Positions 9,773-17,748 of a stretch of DNA of 32,978 nt are shown here, one piece after another. The DNA lies in NCBI GenBank assembly GCA_903819975.1, contig CAIJFI010000012.1, positions 1 through 32,978 on the forward strand. Direction: 5' to 3'. A program made the translations under genes and the position numbers. The notes beneath the pieces were generated by a model. It was not told the DNA's origin. It did not search any database and was given only the letters and a program-made list of their open reading frames with translations. Every line of letters starts with the position of its first letter. Positions within the stretch are counted from its first letter, which is position 1. Origin of the DNA: an uncultured Bacteroidota bacterium (GTDB lineage: Bacteria; Bacteroidota; Bacteroidia; Chitinophagales; Chitinophagaceae).

Positions 9773-11656
9773 ATGCAAAAAGGACAAATACGCGTTCAGA
9801 CAGAGAACATCTTTCCAATCATTAAAAAGTTTCTTTATAGTGATCATGAAATTTTCTTACGTGAATTAGTGAGTAATGCAGTGGATGCTTCTCAAAAACT
9901 AAAGACATTACATGGAAAAGGGGAAGCAAAAGGGGAGCTTGGTGAGTTAAGAGTAGATGTTGTATTAGATGCAAAAGAAAAAACCATTTCTATTATAGAC
10001 AATGGCGTGGGCATGTCGGGTGAGGAAGTTGACAAGTACATTAACCAAGTTGCATTTAGTGGTGCCGAAGAATTTGTAACTAAGTACAAAGACGCTAGCA
10101 TTATTGGTCACTTTGGGCTAGGATTTTATAGCTCATTTATGGTGAGTAGCAAAGTGGATATTTATAGTAAAAGCCACACTGGAACTCCAGGTGTTTTTTG
10201 GAGCTGTGACGGCAGTACCGAATATGAATTGTATGAAGTAGACTATAGCAATAGAGGTACTAAAATTGTATTGCATATAAACGAAGAAAGTGCTGAATTT
10301 TTAGACGCACAACGTGTAAAAGGTATTTTAGAGCGTTTCTGCAAATTCTTGCCAGTGGCTATTTATTTCACAGACGCGAACGCTGAAAAAGCCGAGGCTA
10401 AGGAAGGAGACGCTACTAATGCAGCTGATGAAAGCGAAAAAGTAAATAAGCCAATTAATAATACGAATCCTTTGTGGGTGCGTAAGCCATCTGAATTAAC
10501 AAAAGAGGACTATGAAAACTTCTACAAAGAATTATATCCTTTTGGAGAAACTCCTTTATTCTGGATTCATTTAAATGTGGATTATCCGTTTAATTTAACA
10601 GGTATTTTATACTTCCCTAAAATCAAACAAAGTTTTGAAATTCAGAAAGATAAAATCCAATTATATTGTAATCAAGTATTTGTTACAGACGAAGTAAAGG
10701 ATATTGTTCCTGAGTTTTTAATGTTATTGCATGGTGTAATTGATAGTCCCGATATTCCATTAAACGTAAGTCGTAGTTATTTACAGGGTGATCCAAATGT
10801 TAAAAAAATAAATGCGCACATTACTAAGAAGGTTGCCGATAAATTAGAGGAAATTTTCAATAATGACCGTAAGTCATTTGAGGATAAATGGGAAAGCTTA
10901 GGATTGTTTGTGAAATATGGTATGATTACAGACGACAAGTTCTTAGAAAAAGGAAATAAATTCTTGATATTAGAAGATGCTGCAGAAAAAGGTAAATTTT
11001 ATACTGTAGATGAATATAAAGCTGCAACCGAAGCGACACAAAAGAATAAGGAAGGCAAGCAGGTTTTATTATACACTACTAATCCAATCCAACAAGATGC
11101 ATTTATTCAAGCGGCTGTTGGCAAGGGCTACAAAGTGGTTAAACTTGAGACCATGGTAGACGCTGCGTTTATCAACAACGTAGAAATGAAATGGGAGGGC
11201 GTTCAGTTTGTTCGCGTTGATGCAGATGTAGTAGATAACTTAATTGACAAGCAAGAAAATGTAGATTCTGTTTTAAGTAAGGAAGAAGTAGAGCAAGCAA
11301 AGAAATTGTTTGAATTTCAAGTTCCCGAAATTACTTTAACTGTGGAAGTGAAAGGGTTAAGTGCTGACGTAGCTCCGGTTATTGCCACACGTCCAGAATT
11401 TATGCGTCGTATGAAAGATATGGCTAGTATGGGCGGTGGAGGTATGACAGCCTTTTATGCACAAATGCCGGACGAGGTTCATTTAACAATTAATGGCAAT
11501 CACCCAATATTTCAAGCTTTGTTAAAAGAAGTTGATGCAGACAAGCAACAAAAGCAAGCTCGTAATTTAGCTGACTTGGCATTGTTGTCTCAGGGCTTAT
11601 TGAACGGTGGGGAATTAACTAACTTCATAAATAGAAGTGTTGATTTGTTAAAATAA
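9773..11656 (+). CDS. htpG: Molecular chaperone HtpG (Hsp90)
   Basis: A cytosolic ATP-dependent Hsp90 chaperone of 627 aa, normal for the family. The GHKL ATPase domain (1-190) shows Glu31/Asn35 in RELVSNAVDAS, Asp77 in DNGVGM, and the lid/ATP loop GHFGLGFYS (112-120). The middle domain includes the NVSRSYLQGD loop that contributes the catalytic arginine. The C-terminal dimerisation domain ends NRSVDLLK, with no eukaryotic MEEVD tail. An acidic, Ala/Glu-rich linker lies between domains (about 200-232). I start at the ATG at 9773 (MQKGQIRVQTENIF), where the fold begins. An earlier ATG at 9683 overlaps the lipoprotein gene and would add 30 hydrophobic residues not seen in HtpG. It stands 67 nt after the lipoprotein gene and ends in a strong shared terminator. 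Confidence 0.97.
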   Translation: MQKGQIRVQTENIFPIIKKFLYSDHEIFLRELVSNAVDASQKLKTLHGKGEAKGELGELRVDVVLDAKEKTISIIDNGVGMSGEEVDKYINQVAFSGAEEFVTKYKDASIIGHFGLGFYSSFMVSSKVDIYSKSHTGTPGVFWSCDGSTEYELYEVDYSNRGTKIVLHINEESAEFLDAQRVKGILERFCKFLPVAIYFTDANAEKAEAKEGDATNAADESEKVNKPINNTNPLWVRKPSELTKEDYENFYKELYPFGETPLFWIHLNVDYPFNLTGILYFPKIKQSFEIQKDKIQLYCNQVFVTDEVKDIVPEFLMLLHGVIDSPDIPLNVSRSYLQGDPNVKKINAHITKKVADKLEEIFNNDRKSFEDKWESLGLFVKYGMITDDKFLEKGNKFLILEDAAEKGKFYTVDEYKAATEATQKNKEGKQVLLYTTNPIQQDAFIQAAVGKGYKVVKLETMVDAAFINNVEMKWEGVQFVRVDADVVDNLIDKQENVDSVLSKEEVEQAKKLFEFQVPEITLTVEVKGLSADVAPVIATRPEFMRRMKDMASMGGGGMTAFYAQMPDEVHLTINGNHPIFQALLKEVDADKQQKQARNLADLALLSQGLLNGGELTNFINRSVDLLK

Positions 11657-11685
11657 TATTTTCATAAGAAATTATGTATTTAAAT

Positions 11686-11719
11686 AAAAAAAGCGATCTC
11701 AATTGAGATCGCTTTTTTT
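11686..11719 (+). terminator. Bidirectional terminator between htpG and recJ
   Basis: A 15-bp perfect stem (seven A, then GCGATCTC, with its complement) surrounds AATT and ends in seven T. The A/T symmetry lets it work for htpG on the plus strand and for the convergent recJ operon on the minus strand. The rest of 11657-11813 is AT-rich with nothing recognisable. Confidence 0.92.
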
Positions 11720-11813
11720 ATTGTTATGAATTTAGTACCCTTTATATTGGGTGTTGAATTTTAAATTAAATGGCGTTTATGTAAAGTAATTTTTTTTTAA
11801 TAATTGCTGGTAT

Positions 11814-13517
11814 CTAAATTGTTTCAGATGCTTTTACGTCTATCACTTGCATTTGTACAGATTGATTTCCCTGCCATTCATTTAATTGCAATTGGAATAC
11901 AAGATCAAATGGCTTGCCGGATTTCACAAGCTTAATGTGCTCTGGCATATTGTACCCAATACCTCGCACATTGGTTTTGCCTTGTGTTACATTAAAGCTA
12001 ATATGTAAGTCTTTAACTAGTTTTGTATACCCTGTGTCATAAACCCCCTTAGCAATAAATATTGGACGCATATTATCTGGTCCAAATGGTTCCATCTGTG
12101 AAATAATCTGAAAAAATTGCATGCTAATGTCGTCAATAGGCAGGGCGGCATTGATGGTTATTTCTGGAGTCAATTGTTCTTCAGTAATACGTTCTGCGAC
12201 AGCCGCTTCAAATGCAATTTTAAAGCCTTCTAGTGCATCTACAGCCATTGTCATGCCGGCGGCTGCAAAGTGTCCACCATAGCCTAATAAGTGCTCGCGA
12301 CATGCATGTAGGGCTTCGTATAAATTAAAGCCATTGACACTTCTTGCGCTTCCTGTAATTACTTCGCCACTTTGCGTTAACACAATAGTAGGTTTGTAAT
12401 GTTTTTCAATTAATCTACTTGCAACAATTCCAACAACACCTTTATGCCAATGTGATTGAAAAACCACAGAGGATTTTTTGGTATGATTTAATGGATCTTG
12501 TTCTATTTGTTCTAAAGCCTCTTCTGTTATTGTGGTATCGGCTTCGCGTCTATCTAAATTGTCTTGTTGTAAAATTGATCCAAATGCTAAAGCTTTTTCA
12601 TAATCTTGTTCAATAAATAATTGCACTGCTTTTTTTGCATCGTCCATTCTTCCTGCTGCATTAATTCGGGGAGCGACTGCAAACACCAAATTAGTAATAC
12701 GCATAGGGCCTGTTTGCTTTGCCAATTCCATGAGTGCCTTTAGTCCAGGGGATGGGTTTTCGTTCACTTTTTGAACTCCGAAAAAAGCCAATGTTCTATT
12801 TTCATCTGTTATAGGTACAATATCAGCTGCAATAGCTGTGGCAACTAAATCTAAATATTGTAAGTAGGATTCTGCAGGTAAGCTATGTTCCTCTGCTAAT
12901 GCGGTAATTAATTTAAATACAACACCACATCCACACAATTCTTTGTAAGGGTATGGGCAGTCCACTTGTTTTGCATTCAATATGGCAATTGCTGGAGGTA
13001 AAATGGCATCAGGTAAATGGTGATCACAAATAATAAAATCTATTCCTAATTCTTTGGCGTAAGCAATTAGCTCGGTTGATTTTATACCACAGTCGACTGA
13101 TATAATTAAGTTGAAGCCATTTTCCTTTGCAAAGTCAATTCCGATTTTTGAAACGCCATAACCTTCTTTGTATCTATGTGGAATGTAATAGTCAAGGTTT
13201 TGTGTAAGTTGTTTTAAAAACTGAAAAAGCGTTGCAACCGAGGTGGTGCCGTCTACGTCATAATCTCCAAAGACCATTATTTTTTCATTGGATTTCAATG
13301 CAATATTAATACGGTCAACCGCTTTTCTCATATCTTTCATTAGCCAAGGATCATGTAAGTGGTCAAGACTTGGACGGAAAAACTTCTTCGCTTCTTCGAA
13401 ATCTGTTATCCCTCTCTGAACTAGTAATTCACATAAAATTGGATGAATTTTTAGAGCGGATTGTAATTCGCGCACATTGGCAGGTTCTGCTGATATCAGG
13501 TTCCATCTTTTTTCCAT
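11814..13517 (-). CDS. recJ: Single-stranded-DNA exonuclease RecJ
   Basis: A 5'-3' ssDNA exonuclease for recombination and mismatch/base-excision repair, 567 aa. The DHH phosphoesterase motifs are intact: DYDVDG (Asp85, 87, 89), VDCGI (Asp142), CDHHLP (165-170) and ADIVP (Asp232). The DHHA1 domain is marked by SHWHKGVVGIVASRL (about 355-369), GSARS and YGGHFAAAG (413-421). The C-terminal OB domain runs from about 460 to the end. The start ATG overlaps the stop of the upstream prenyl synthetase by one base (TAATG), implying translational coupling. It is the last gene of a three-gene operon. Confidence 0.96.
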   Translation of the reverse strand: MEKRWNLISAEPANVRELQSALKIHPILCELLVQRGITDFEEAKKFFRPSLDHLHDPWLMKDMRKAVDRINIALKSNEKIMVFGDYDVDGTTSVATLFQFLKQLTQNLDYYIPHRYKEGYGVSKIGIDFAKENGFNLIISVDCGIKSTELIAYAKELGIDFIICDHHLPDAILPPAIAILNAKQVDCPYPYKELCGCGVVFKLITALAEEHSLPAESYLQYLDLVATAIAADIVPITDENRTLAFFGVQKVNENPSPGLKALMELAKQTGPMRITNLVFAVAPRINAAGRMDDAKKAVQLFIEQDYEKALAFGSILQQDNLDRREADTTITEEALEQIEQDPLNHTKKSSVVFQSHWHKGVVGIVASRLIEKHYKPTIVLTQSGEVITGSARSVNGFNLYEALHACREHLLGYGGHFAAAGMTMAVDALEGFKIAFEAAVAERITEEQLTPEITINAALPIDDISMQFFQIISQMEPFGPDNMRPIFIAKGVYDTGYTKLVKDLHISFNVTQGKTNVRGIGYNMPEHIKLVKSGKPFDLVFQLQLNEWQGNQSVQMQVIDVKASETI

Positions 13518-14479
13518 TAGTATGCGCGGTCGGTTGTGTAACGAACAAGTTCTTCCAATGCGGCTCTAGCGGGGCTATCTGGAAATGAATGTAATATTTC
13601 AAGCGCCTTGTCTCTGTATTCAATCATTTTAGTAGTAGCATATTCAATGCCGCCATGTTGAATTACATTATCAATTACAAACTTTACTTTCTTTTTGTCG
13701 TTGTTATTATTTTTTACAATGTAGATGATTTGTTTTTTCAAATTAGGATCTACTTTTTGCAATATATGAATTAACGGAAGTGTTAATTTTTTTTCCTTAA
13801 TATCATTTCCGGTTGGCTTTCCAATTTCGGCATCACCATAATCAAATAAGTCGTCTTTTATTTGGAATGCCATCCCAACCATCTCTCCAAATAAGCGCAT
13901 CTTATTAATGGTTGCCTCGTCCTTGGTTACAGAAGCCGCACCCGCACCGCAGCTAGAAGACAAAAGGCTGGCCGTTTTCCCGTTTATGATTTCATAGTAT
14001 ACCGACTCGTCGAAATTTAAGTTTCTAGTTTTTTCTATTTGTAGTAATTCACCTTCGCTCATTTTCTTTACTGCACTTGAAAGGATAGTAAGTATATCAA
14101 AATCTTTGTTGTCCAGAGATAGCAATAATCCTTTTGACAAAAGGTAGTCGCCAACCAAAACTGCAATTTTATTTTTCCATAAAGCATTAATTGAAAACAT
14201 GCCTCTTCTTTCTAAAGCATCGTCTACTACATCGTCATGCACTAAAGTTGCAGTATGTAGCAATTCTACAAGACTTGCTGCTCTGTAGGAAGCGTCGGTT
14301 ATTTCGCCATGTAATTTCGCAGACAACAATACAAACATTGGGCGCATTTGCTTACCCTTTCTTTTTACAATGTATTGCATGATACGATCTAAAAGGGATA
14401 CGCGACTTTTCACAGCATCTTTAAAATGTTGTTCAAATAAATCCAGTTCCTTTCCTATAACTTCTTTAGCGAGTTTCAT
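13517..14479 (-). CDS. Long-chain all-trans polyprenyl diphosphate synthase
   Basis: Condenses isopentenyl diphosphate onto allylic diphosphates to make the isoprenoid side chain of menaquinone. The protein is 320 aa from the ATG at 14479 (MKLAKEVIGKELDLF). The longer reading adds 31 residues running back into the neighbouring gene. The first aspartate-rich motif is DDVVDD (82-87 in this numbering) and the second is DDLFD (209-213). The basic GKQMRP segment near 42-47 binds diphosphate. The residue five positions before the first motif is Ala, which in this family permits long products, so a C30-C40 synthase is likely rather than a farnesyl/geranylgeranyl one. The gene lies 17 nt after the HAD phosphatase gene and overlaps recJ by one base. 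Confidence 0.92.
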   Translation of the reverse strand: MKLAKEVIGKELDLFEQHFKDAVKSRVSLLDRIMQYIVKRKGKQMRPMFVLLSAKLHGEITDASYRAASLVELLHTATLVHDDVVDDALERRGMFSINALWKNKIAVLVGDYLLSKGLLLSLDNKDFDILTILSSAVKKMSEGELLQIEKTRNLNFDESVYYEIINGKTASLLSSSCGAGAASVTKDEATINKMRLFGEMVGMAFQIKDDLFDYGDAEIGKPTGNDIKEKKLTLPLIHILQKVDPNLKKQIIYIVKNNNNDKKKVKFVIDNVIQHGGIEYATTKMIEYRDKALEILHSFPDSPARAALEELVRYTTDRAY

Positions 14480-14496
14480 TGACCTGCAATTTAATT

Positions 14497-15159
14497 TTAA
14501 ATATTGAGCATATTGAAATGCAGGGCTCCAAAGTTTTGTAAAGAGGAAAGTTTTAAATCTGCTGCTCCCCAATGTTCTAGTTTACTATGTTCGGCAGAAG
14601 GTACCACCACACAGGTCATTCTCGCTGCTTTAGCGGCAATCATGCCAAAGAAAGAATCTTCAAAACAAATACATGCTAATGGGTTGGTGTGCATCGCTGC
14701 AGCACAGTCTATATATACTTGAGGGTGTGGCTTTGCATATTGCAGATGTTGAGCTGAGCAACTTGCATGTATATAACTTCTGATGCCTAGTTTGTCTTTA
14801 ATCCATTCAATTAATTCAATAGGCGATGAAGTTGCTAGGCCCATTTTAAAATCTCTTTGTAAGAAAAATTCAAAAATATGTTCAACACCAGGCATTAAGG
14901 TTGCCTCTTTATCTATAAGTTTAAGTGCAAGGTCAATTACTTTATGTTCAGCGATTTCATTTTGACTGGCAGGCACATTAAATTGTTGTAACCAGTGTGC
15001 TACAAATTCCTTTGATCTGAGTCCTGTAGTAGTAGCATATTGTTGTTCGGTTAGCGTAATTCCGTATTGACGAAATATTTCGGTTGCAGCCTTATTCCAT
15101 AAGGGCTCGCTGTTAATTAATAACCCATCAATATCAAATATTACAGCAGACTTTTTCAT
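14497..15159 (-). CDS. hxpB: HAD phosphatase, HxpB/YniC-like (hexitol/2-deoxyglucose-6-phosphate phosphatase)
   Basis: A 220-aa HAD-superfamily sugar phosphatase. Catalytic residues: nucleophile Asp9 and acid/base Asp11 (FDIDG), Ser111 (LATSS), Lys143 (YAKPHPQVY) and Glu167-Asp168 (CFEDS). An alpha-helical cap spans about 16-88. The segments GLLINSEPLW, AKPHPQVYIDCAA and GMIAAKAARM match E. coli HxpB (YniC) closely, which supports activity on hexitol- or 2-deoxyhexose-phosphates. Substrate ranges in this family are broad, so the exact metabolite is inferred. It is first in the operon with polyprenyl synthase and recJ, an arrangement with no obvious functional logic. A -7-like TATCTTTA lies only 4 nt before the ATG. 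Confidence 0.87.
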   Translation of the reverse strand: MKKSAVIFDIDGLLINSEPLWNKAATEIFRQYGITLTEQQYATTTGLRSKEFVAHWLQQFNVPASQNEIAEHKVIDLALKLIDKEATLMPGVEHIFEFFLQRDFKMGLATSSPIELIEWIKDKLGIRSYIHASCSAQHLQYAKPHPQVYIDCAAAMHTNPLACICFEDSFFGMIAAKAARMTCVVVPSAEHSKLEHWGAADLKLSSLQNFGALHFNMLNI

Positions 15160-15163
15160 TGTC

Positions 15164-15171
15164 TAAAGATA
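15164..15171 (-). promoter_or_regulatory. Candidate -7 element, hxpB-polyprenyl synthase-recJ operon
   Basis: TATCTTTA on the minus strand, one base off TAnnTTTG, 4 nt upstream of the ATG. If functional, the mRNA would be leaderless or nearly so. Confidence 0.42.
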
Positions 15172-15213
15172 CGATATTTGTAGTATCTTGCGTGTCTAAC
15201 AATTTGCTTTACG

Positions 15214-15984
15214 ATGTCATTATTGGATCGATTAAAACATATCCGCATTTTCCGTTCTCTCATTTACGGGATCGTTGGCTTGTTTACTTATCCTGGACTA
15301 GCATTATTTAACAAGGTGGTTATTGAGGGGTCAGAGCACTTAGAGAAACTACCTAAAAAGAATGTTTTATTTGTTAGCAATCATCAGACCTATTTTGGAG
15401 ACGTTATTGCTTTTGTACATATTTTTTGTGCAGTAAAATGGCGCAAGTTTAATAAGCTAGGCATTCCATATTATTTATTGAATCCATTTACTAATATGTA
15501 TTTTGTTGCTGCCGAAGAAACCATGAATAGCAGTTGGTTAACTAGGTTTTTCAAACTTGGTGGGGCGTTAACAGTAAAGCGAACATGGAGGGCAGAGGGT
15601 CAGGACGTGAAACGTGAAAGAGACGAAGTGGACACGCAAAAAATTGATCAAGCATTAACTAATAGCTGGGTAATTACTTTCCCGCAAGGAACTACAAAGC
15701 CATTTGCGCCAGGTCGTAAAGGGACTGCGCATATTATTAAAAACAATCGCCCTATAGTGGTACCAGTAGTAATAAATGGGTTTTGGAGAGCATTTACAAA
15801 AAAGGGACTTACATTTAAGAAAGTGGGTACACCACTATCTATACGTTTTAAAGAGCCATTGGTTATTGACTATGACGCGCCGGTGGAAGTTATTTTAGCA
15901 CAAGTAATGGAAGCTATTGAGCAAAGTAAAAACTTCATGCTCAAAGGTAAGCATCATGCATTAAAAGAAAACGCACCTGTTTAA
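15214..15984 (+). CDS. PlsC-family acyltransferase with variant catalytic motifs
   Basis: A 256-aa member of the lysophospholipid acyltransferase (LPLAT) family, which transfers fatty acyl groups to lysophosphatidate or related acceptors at the inner membrane. Hydrophobic N-terminal residues 13-35 probably anchor it. The catalytic block reads NHQTYFGD (56-63): His57 and Asp63 are separated by five residues rather than the canonical four (HX4D). The second motif is FPQGTTKP (156-163), where FPEGTRS is usual, so the conserved Glu is Gln. RKGTAHI (168-174) and PIVVPVVINGF (180-190) match later family blocks. It may be a lineage-specific ornithine/glycine-lipid or phospholipid acyltransferase; the acceptor is uncertain. 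It is transcribed away from the hxpB-like operon and convergent with the thioesterase. Confidence 0.85.
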   Translation: MSLLDRLKHIRIFRSLIYGIVGLFTYPGLALFNKVVIEGSEHLEKLPKKNVLFVSNHQTYFGDVIAFVHIFCAVKWRKFNKLGIPYYLLNPFTNMYFVAAEETMNSSWLTRFFKLGGALTVKRTWRAEGQDVKRERDEVDTQKIDQALTNSWVITFPQGTTKPFAPGRKGTAHIIKNNRPIVVPVVINGFWRAFTKKGLTFKKVGTPLSIRFKEPLVIDYDAPVEVILAQVMEAIEQSKNFMLKGKHHALKENAPV

Positions 15985-16008
15985 GTTAGCTAATTAAGTA
16001 AGTTTAAT

Positions 16009-16524
16009 TTAGTCTTGTGTAAAGAAAGCCTTTAATTCTAAAGCGTCATCTGGCTTCATTTTTCCTGACAATATCAATCTCATTTGTCTTCTCCTTAAAG
16101 CACCTTCGTAGTATTTAATTTCCTCCTCGGATTCCGCAATTATTTCAGGGACTTTTTTAGGCCTTTTATTTTCATCTAATGCAACAAATGTAAAAAAAGC
16201 TTCATTGCTTAATACTCTTGTTTGTGTAATCATATTTTGATTCCAAACTTTTAAATGAATTTCCATCGAAGTATTAAAAGCACGTGTTACAATTGCTTCA
16301 ATGCATATTACGTTGCCTAATTTAATAGGCGTTTTAAAACTGATATTATCTACAGATGCGGTCATGGCAGCTGAATTGCAATGCTTTGATGCTGACAGAT
16401 AAGCTGCAATGTCCATCCAATACATTAGTTTGCCTCCCATTAAATCACCAAATGTATTCGTGTCATTTGGTAACACTAGTTCGTTCATTGTTGTTAATGA
16501 ATCACTTGCTTTTCTAGCTTCCAT
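16009..16524 (-). CDS. Acyl-CoA thioesterase, hotdog fold (YciA/ACOT type)
   Basis: Hydrolyses acyl-CoA to free fatty acid and CoA in the cytosol. The 171-aa protein is a single hotdog domain. The ACOT signature TFGDLMGGKLMYWMDIAA (24-41) contains the active-site helix and the conserved Asp38. KHCNSAAMTASVDNISFKTP follows at 47-66, and the G-x-V strand (LGNVICIEA) comes next. The C-terminal 40 residues are charged and helical, as in longer YciA/BACH homologues. Chain-length preference cannot be read. It is downstream of the dipeptide epimerase on the same strand with 32 nt between, but a -7-like box in that gap suggests its own promoter. Confidence 0.93.
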   Translation of the reverse strand: MEARKASDSLTTMNELVLPNDTNTFGDLMGGKLMYWMDIAAYLSASKHCNSAAMTASVDNISFKTPIKLGNVICIEAIVTRAFNTSMEIHLKVWNQNMITQTRVLSNEAFFTFVALDENKRPKKVPEIIAESEEEIKYYEGALRRRQMRLILSGKMKPDDALELKAFFTQD

Positions 16525-16541
16525 GTTAAGTAATTATATAC

Positions 16542-16549
16542 TAAAGATA
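16542..16549 (-). promoter_or_regulatory. Candidate -7 element of the thioesterase gene
   Basis: TATCTTTA on the minus strand, 17 nt before the ATG at 16524, within the 32-nt gap after the epimerase stop. Confidence 0.4.
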
Positions 16550-16556
16550 CAAATAC

Positions 16557-17654
16557 TTATATAACACAGTGCTCTAGTTTTGAAAGGTATGCTGGGTCTA
16601 CATCTGCGCCGTGTCCAGCTGTGTCATCTATGCTAAGATGCATGCCTGAAAATTGAACGCCACCTATAATAGGATCTTCTAAATGACCAAGCAAGCAAGT
16701 ATCCATATCATAATATTTCACATTATCATGAGCCATTGCAAAATGCATTTTAGCACTTAGCGCTAATCTGCTTTCTAACATGCCACCCATCATGCAAGCC
16801 ATATTGTTGTTGCCTGCAATTTCTTGAATTTTAATGGCTTCCTGTATTCCACCGCTTTTTGAAAATTTAATATTAATTAATTGACAAGCTTTATTGGCAA
16901 TTAATTTTCTTGCATCATGATGCGTGAACACCGATTCGTCTGCCATAATTGGAATCGGAGATGCTGCACAAAGAGCAGGAAGGAAGTCGTCATAATATTT
17001 GTGCATGGGTTGTTCGCAAAATTCAATGTCATATGGGGCAAGGCCTTGTAGCACAGGAAGTGCATCTTCCTTTGACCAACCTTGGTTGGCATCAATTCTT
17101 AATTTGATGGAATTACCAATAGCGGTTCTTATTTTTTGTATACGTTCTATATCGGTTTTAGGGTCTTTGCCAAGTTTTACCTTAATCATGCTAACTCCTT
17201 TTTCTTTAAACTCAATGGCTTGTGCAGCCATATCGTCTGGGGCGCCAATGCCAATGGTTAAGTCGGACTCTATGGCTTTTTTTGACCCGCCTAAAAATGC
17301 ATAAAGAGGAAGGTTTGCAGCTTTTGAAGCGATATCATATAGCGCAATATCAAATGCGCTTTTTATGGTATAGTTTCCGGCAATGATGGTATCTATTTCT
17401 GCAAGTCTTTCTTTAATTTCTAAAGGGTTTTTTCCCTTCCAAAATGTTGCAAAATCCTTGGCATGGTTGTAACAGCTGGTTTGTGTTTCACCAACAATCA
17501 TAGGGAATGCGGAACATTCACCTAGTCCAATTATGCCTTCGTCTGTATAAACTTTTATTAATACGTTTTGAGCAAAATGCATGGTTCCTGTGGCAATTGT
17601 AAAAGGGACCATTGGTATCTTAAACATATAAATCTCGGTCTTCGTAATTTTCAT
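16557..17654 (-). CDS. Dipeptide epimerase (enolase superfamily, L-Ala-D/L-Glu type)
   Basis: A 365-aa enolase-superfamily enzyme of the muconate-lactonizing subgroup. It has an N-terminal capping domain (1-120) and a TIM barrel. Catalytic features: KVK (Lys158, Lys160), metal ligands Asp188 (DANQGW), Glu214 (EQP) and Asp239 (ADES), the second lysine in NIKFSKSGG (263-269), and GGMLESRLALSA (290-301). This set matches dipeptide epimerases, which interconvert L-Ala-L-Glu and L-Ala-D-Glu or related dipeptides from murein turnover. The DMDTCLLG segment near the C-terminus, as in this subgroup, helps bind the substrate ammonium group. Specificity within the subgroup varies, so L-Ala-D/L-Glu is the default rather than a proven call. 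Confidence 0.9.
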   Translation of the reverse strand: MKITKTEIYMFKIPMVPFTIATGTMHFAQNVLIKVYTDEGIIGLGECSAFPMIVGETQTSCYNHAKDFATFWKGKNPLEIKERLAEIDTIIAGNYTIKSAFDIALYDIASKAANLPLYAFLGGSKKAIESDLTIGIGAPDDMAAQAIEFKEKGVSMIKVKLGKDPKTDIERIQKIRTAIGNSIKLRIDANQGWSKEDALPVLQGLAPYDIEFCEQPMHKYYDDFLPALCAASPIPIMADESVFTHHDARKLIANKACQLINIKFSKSGGIQEAIKIQEIAGNNNMACMMGGMLESRLALSAKMHFAMAHDNVKYYDMDTCLLGHLEDPIIGGVQFSGMHLSIDDTAGHGADVDPAYLSKLEHCVI

Positions 17655-17682
17655 TTTGCTACAAGTTTAAATAATAGGATTT

Positions 17683-17690
17683 TAAAGGTA
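17683..17690 (-). promoter_or_regulatory. Candidate -7 element of the dipeptide epimerase gene
   Basis: TACCTTTA on the minus strand, 28 nt upstream of the ATG at 17654. No convincing -33 element was found. Confidence 0.33.
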
Positions 17691-17748
17691 CTAATTCTTT
17701 GTCATTACCATTTTCCGTACGATATTTGTGATACGAACTAATGTTAGC

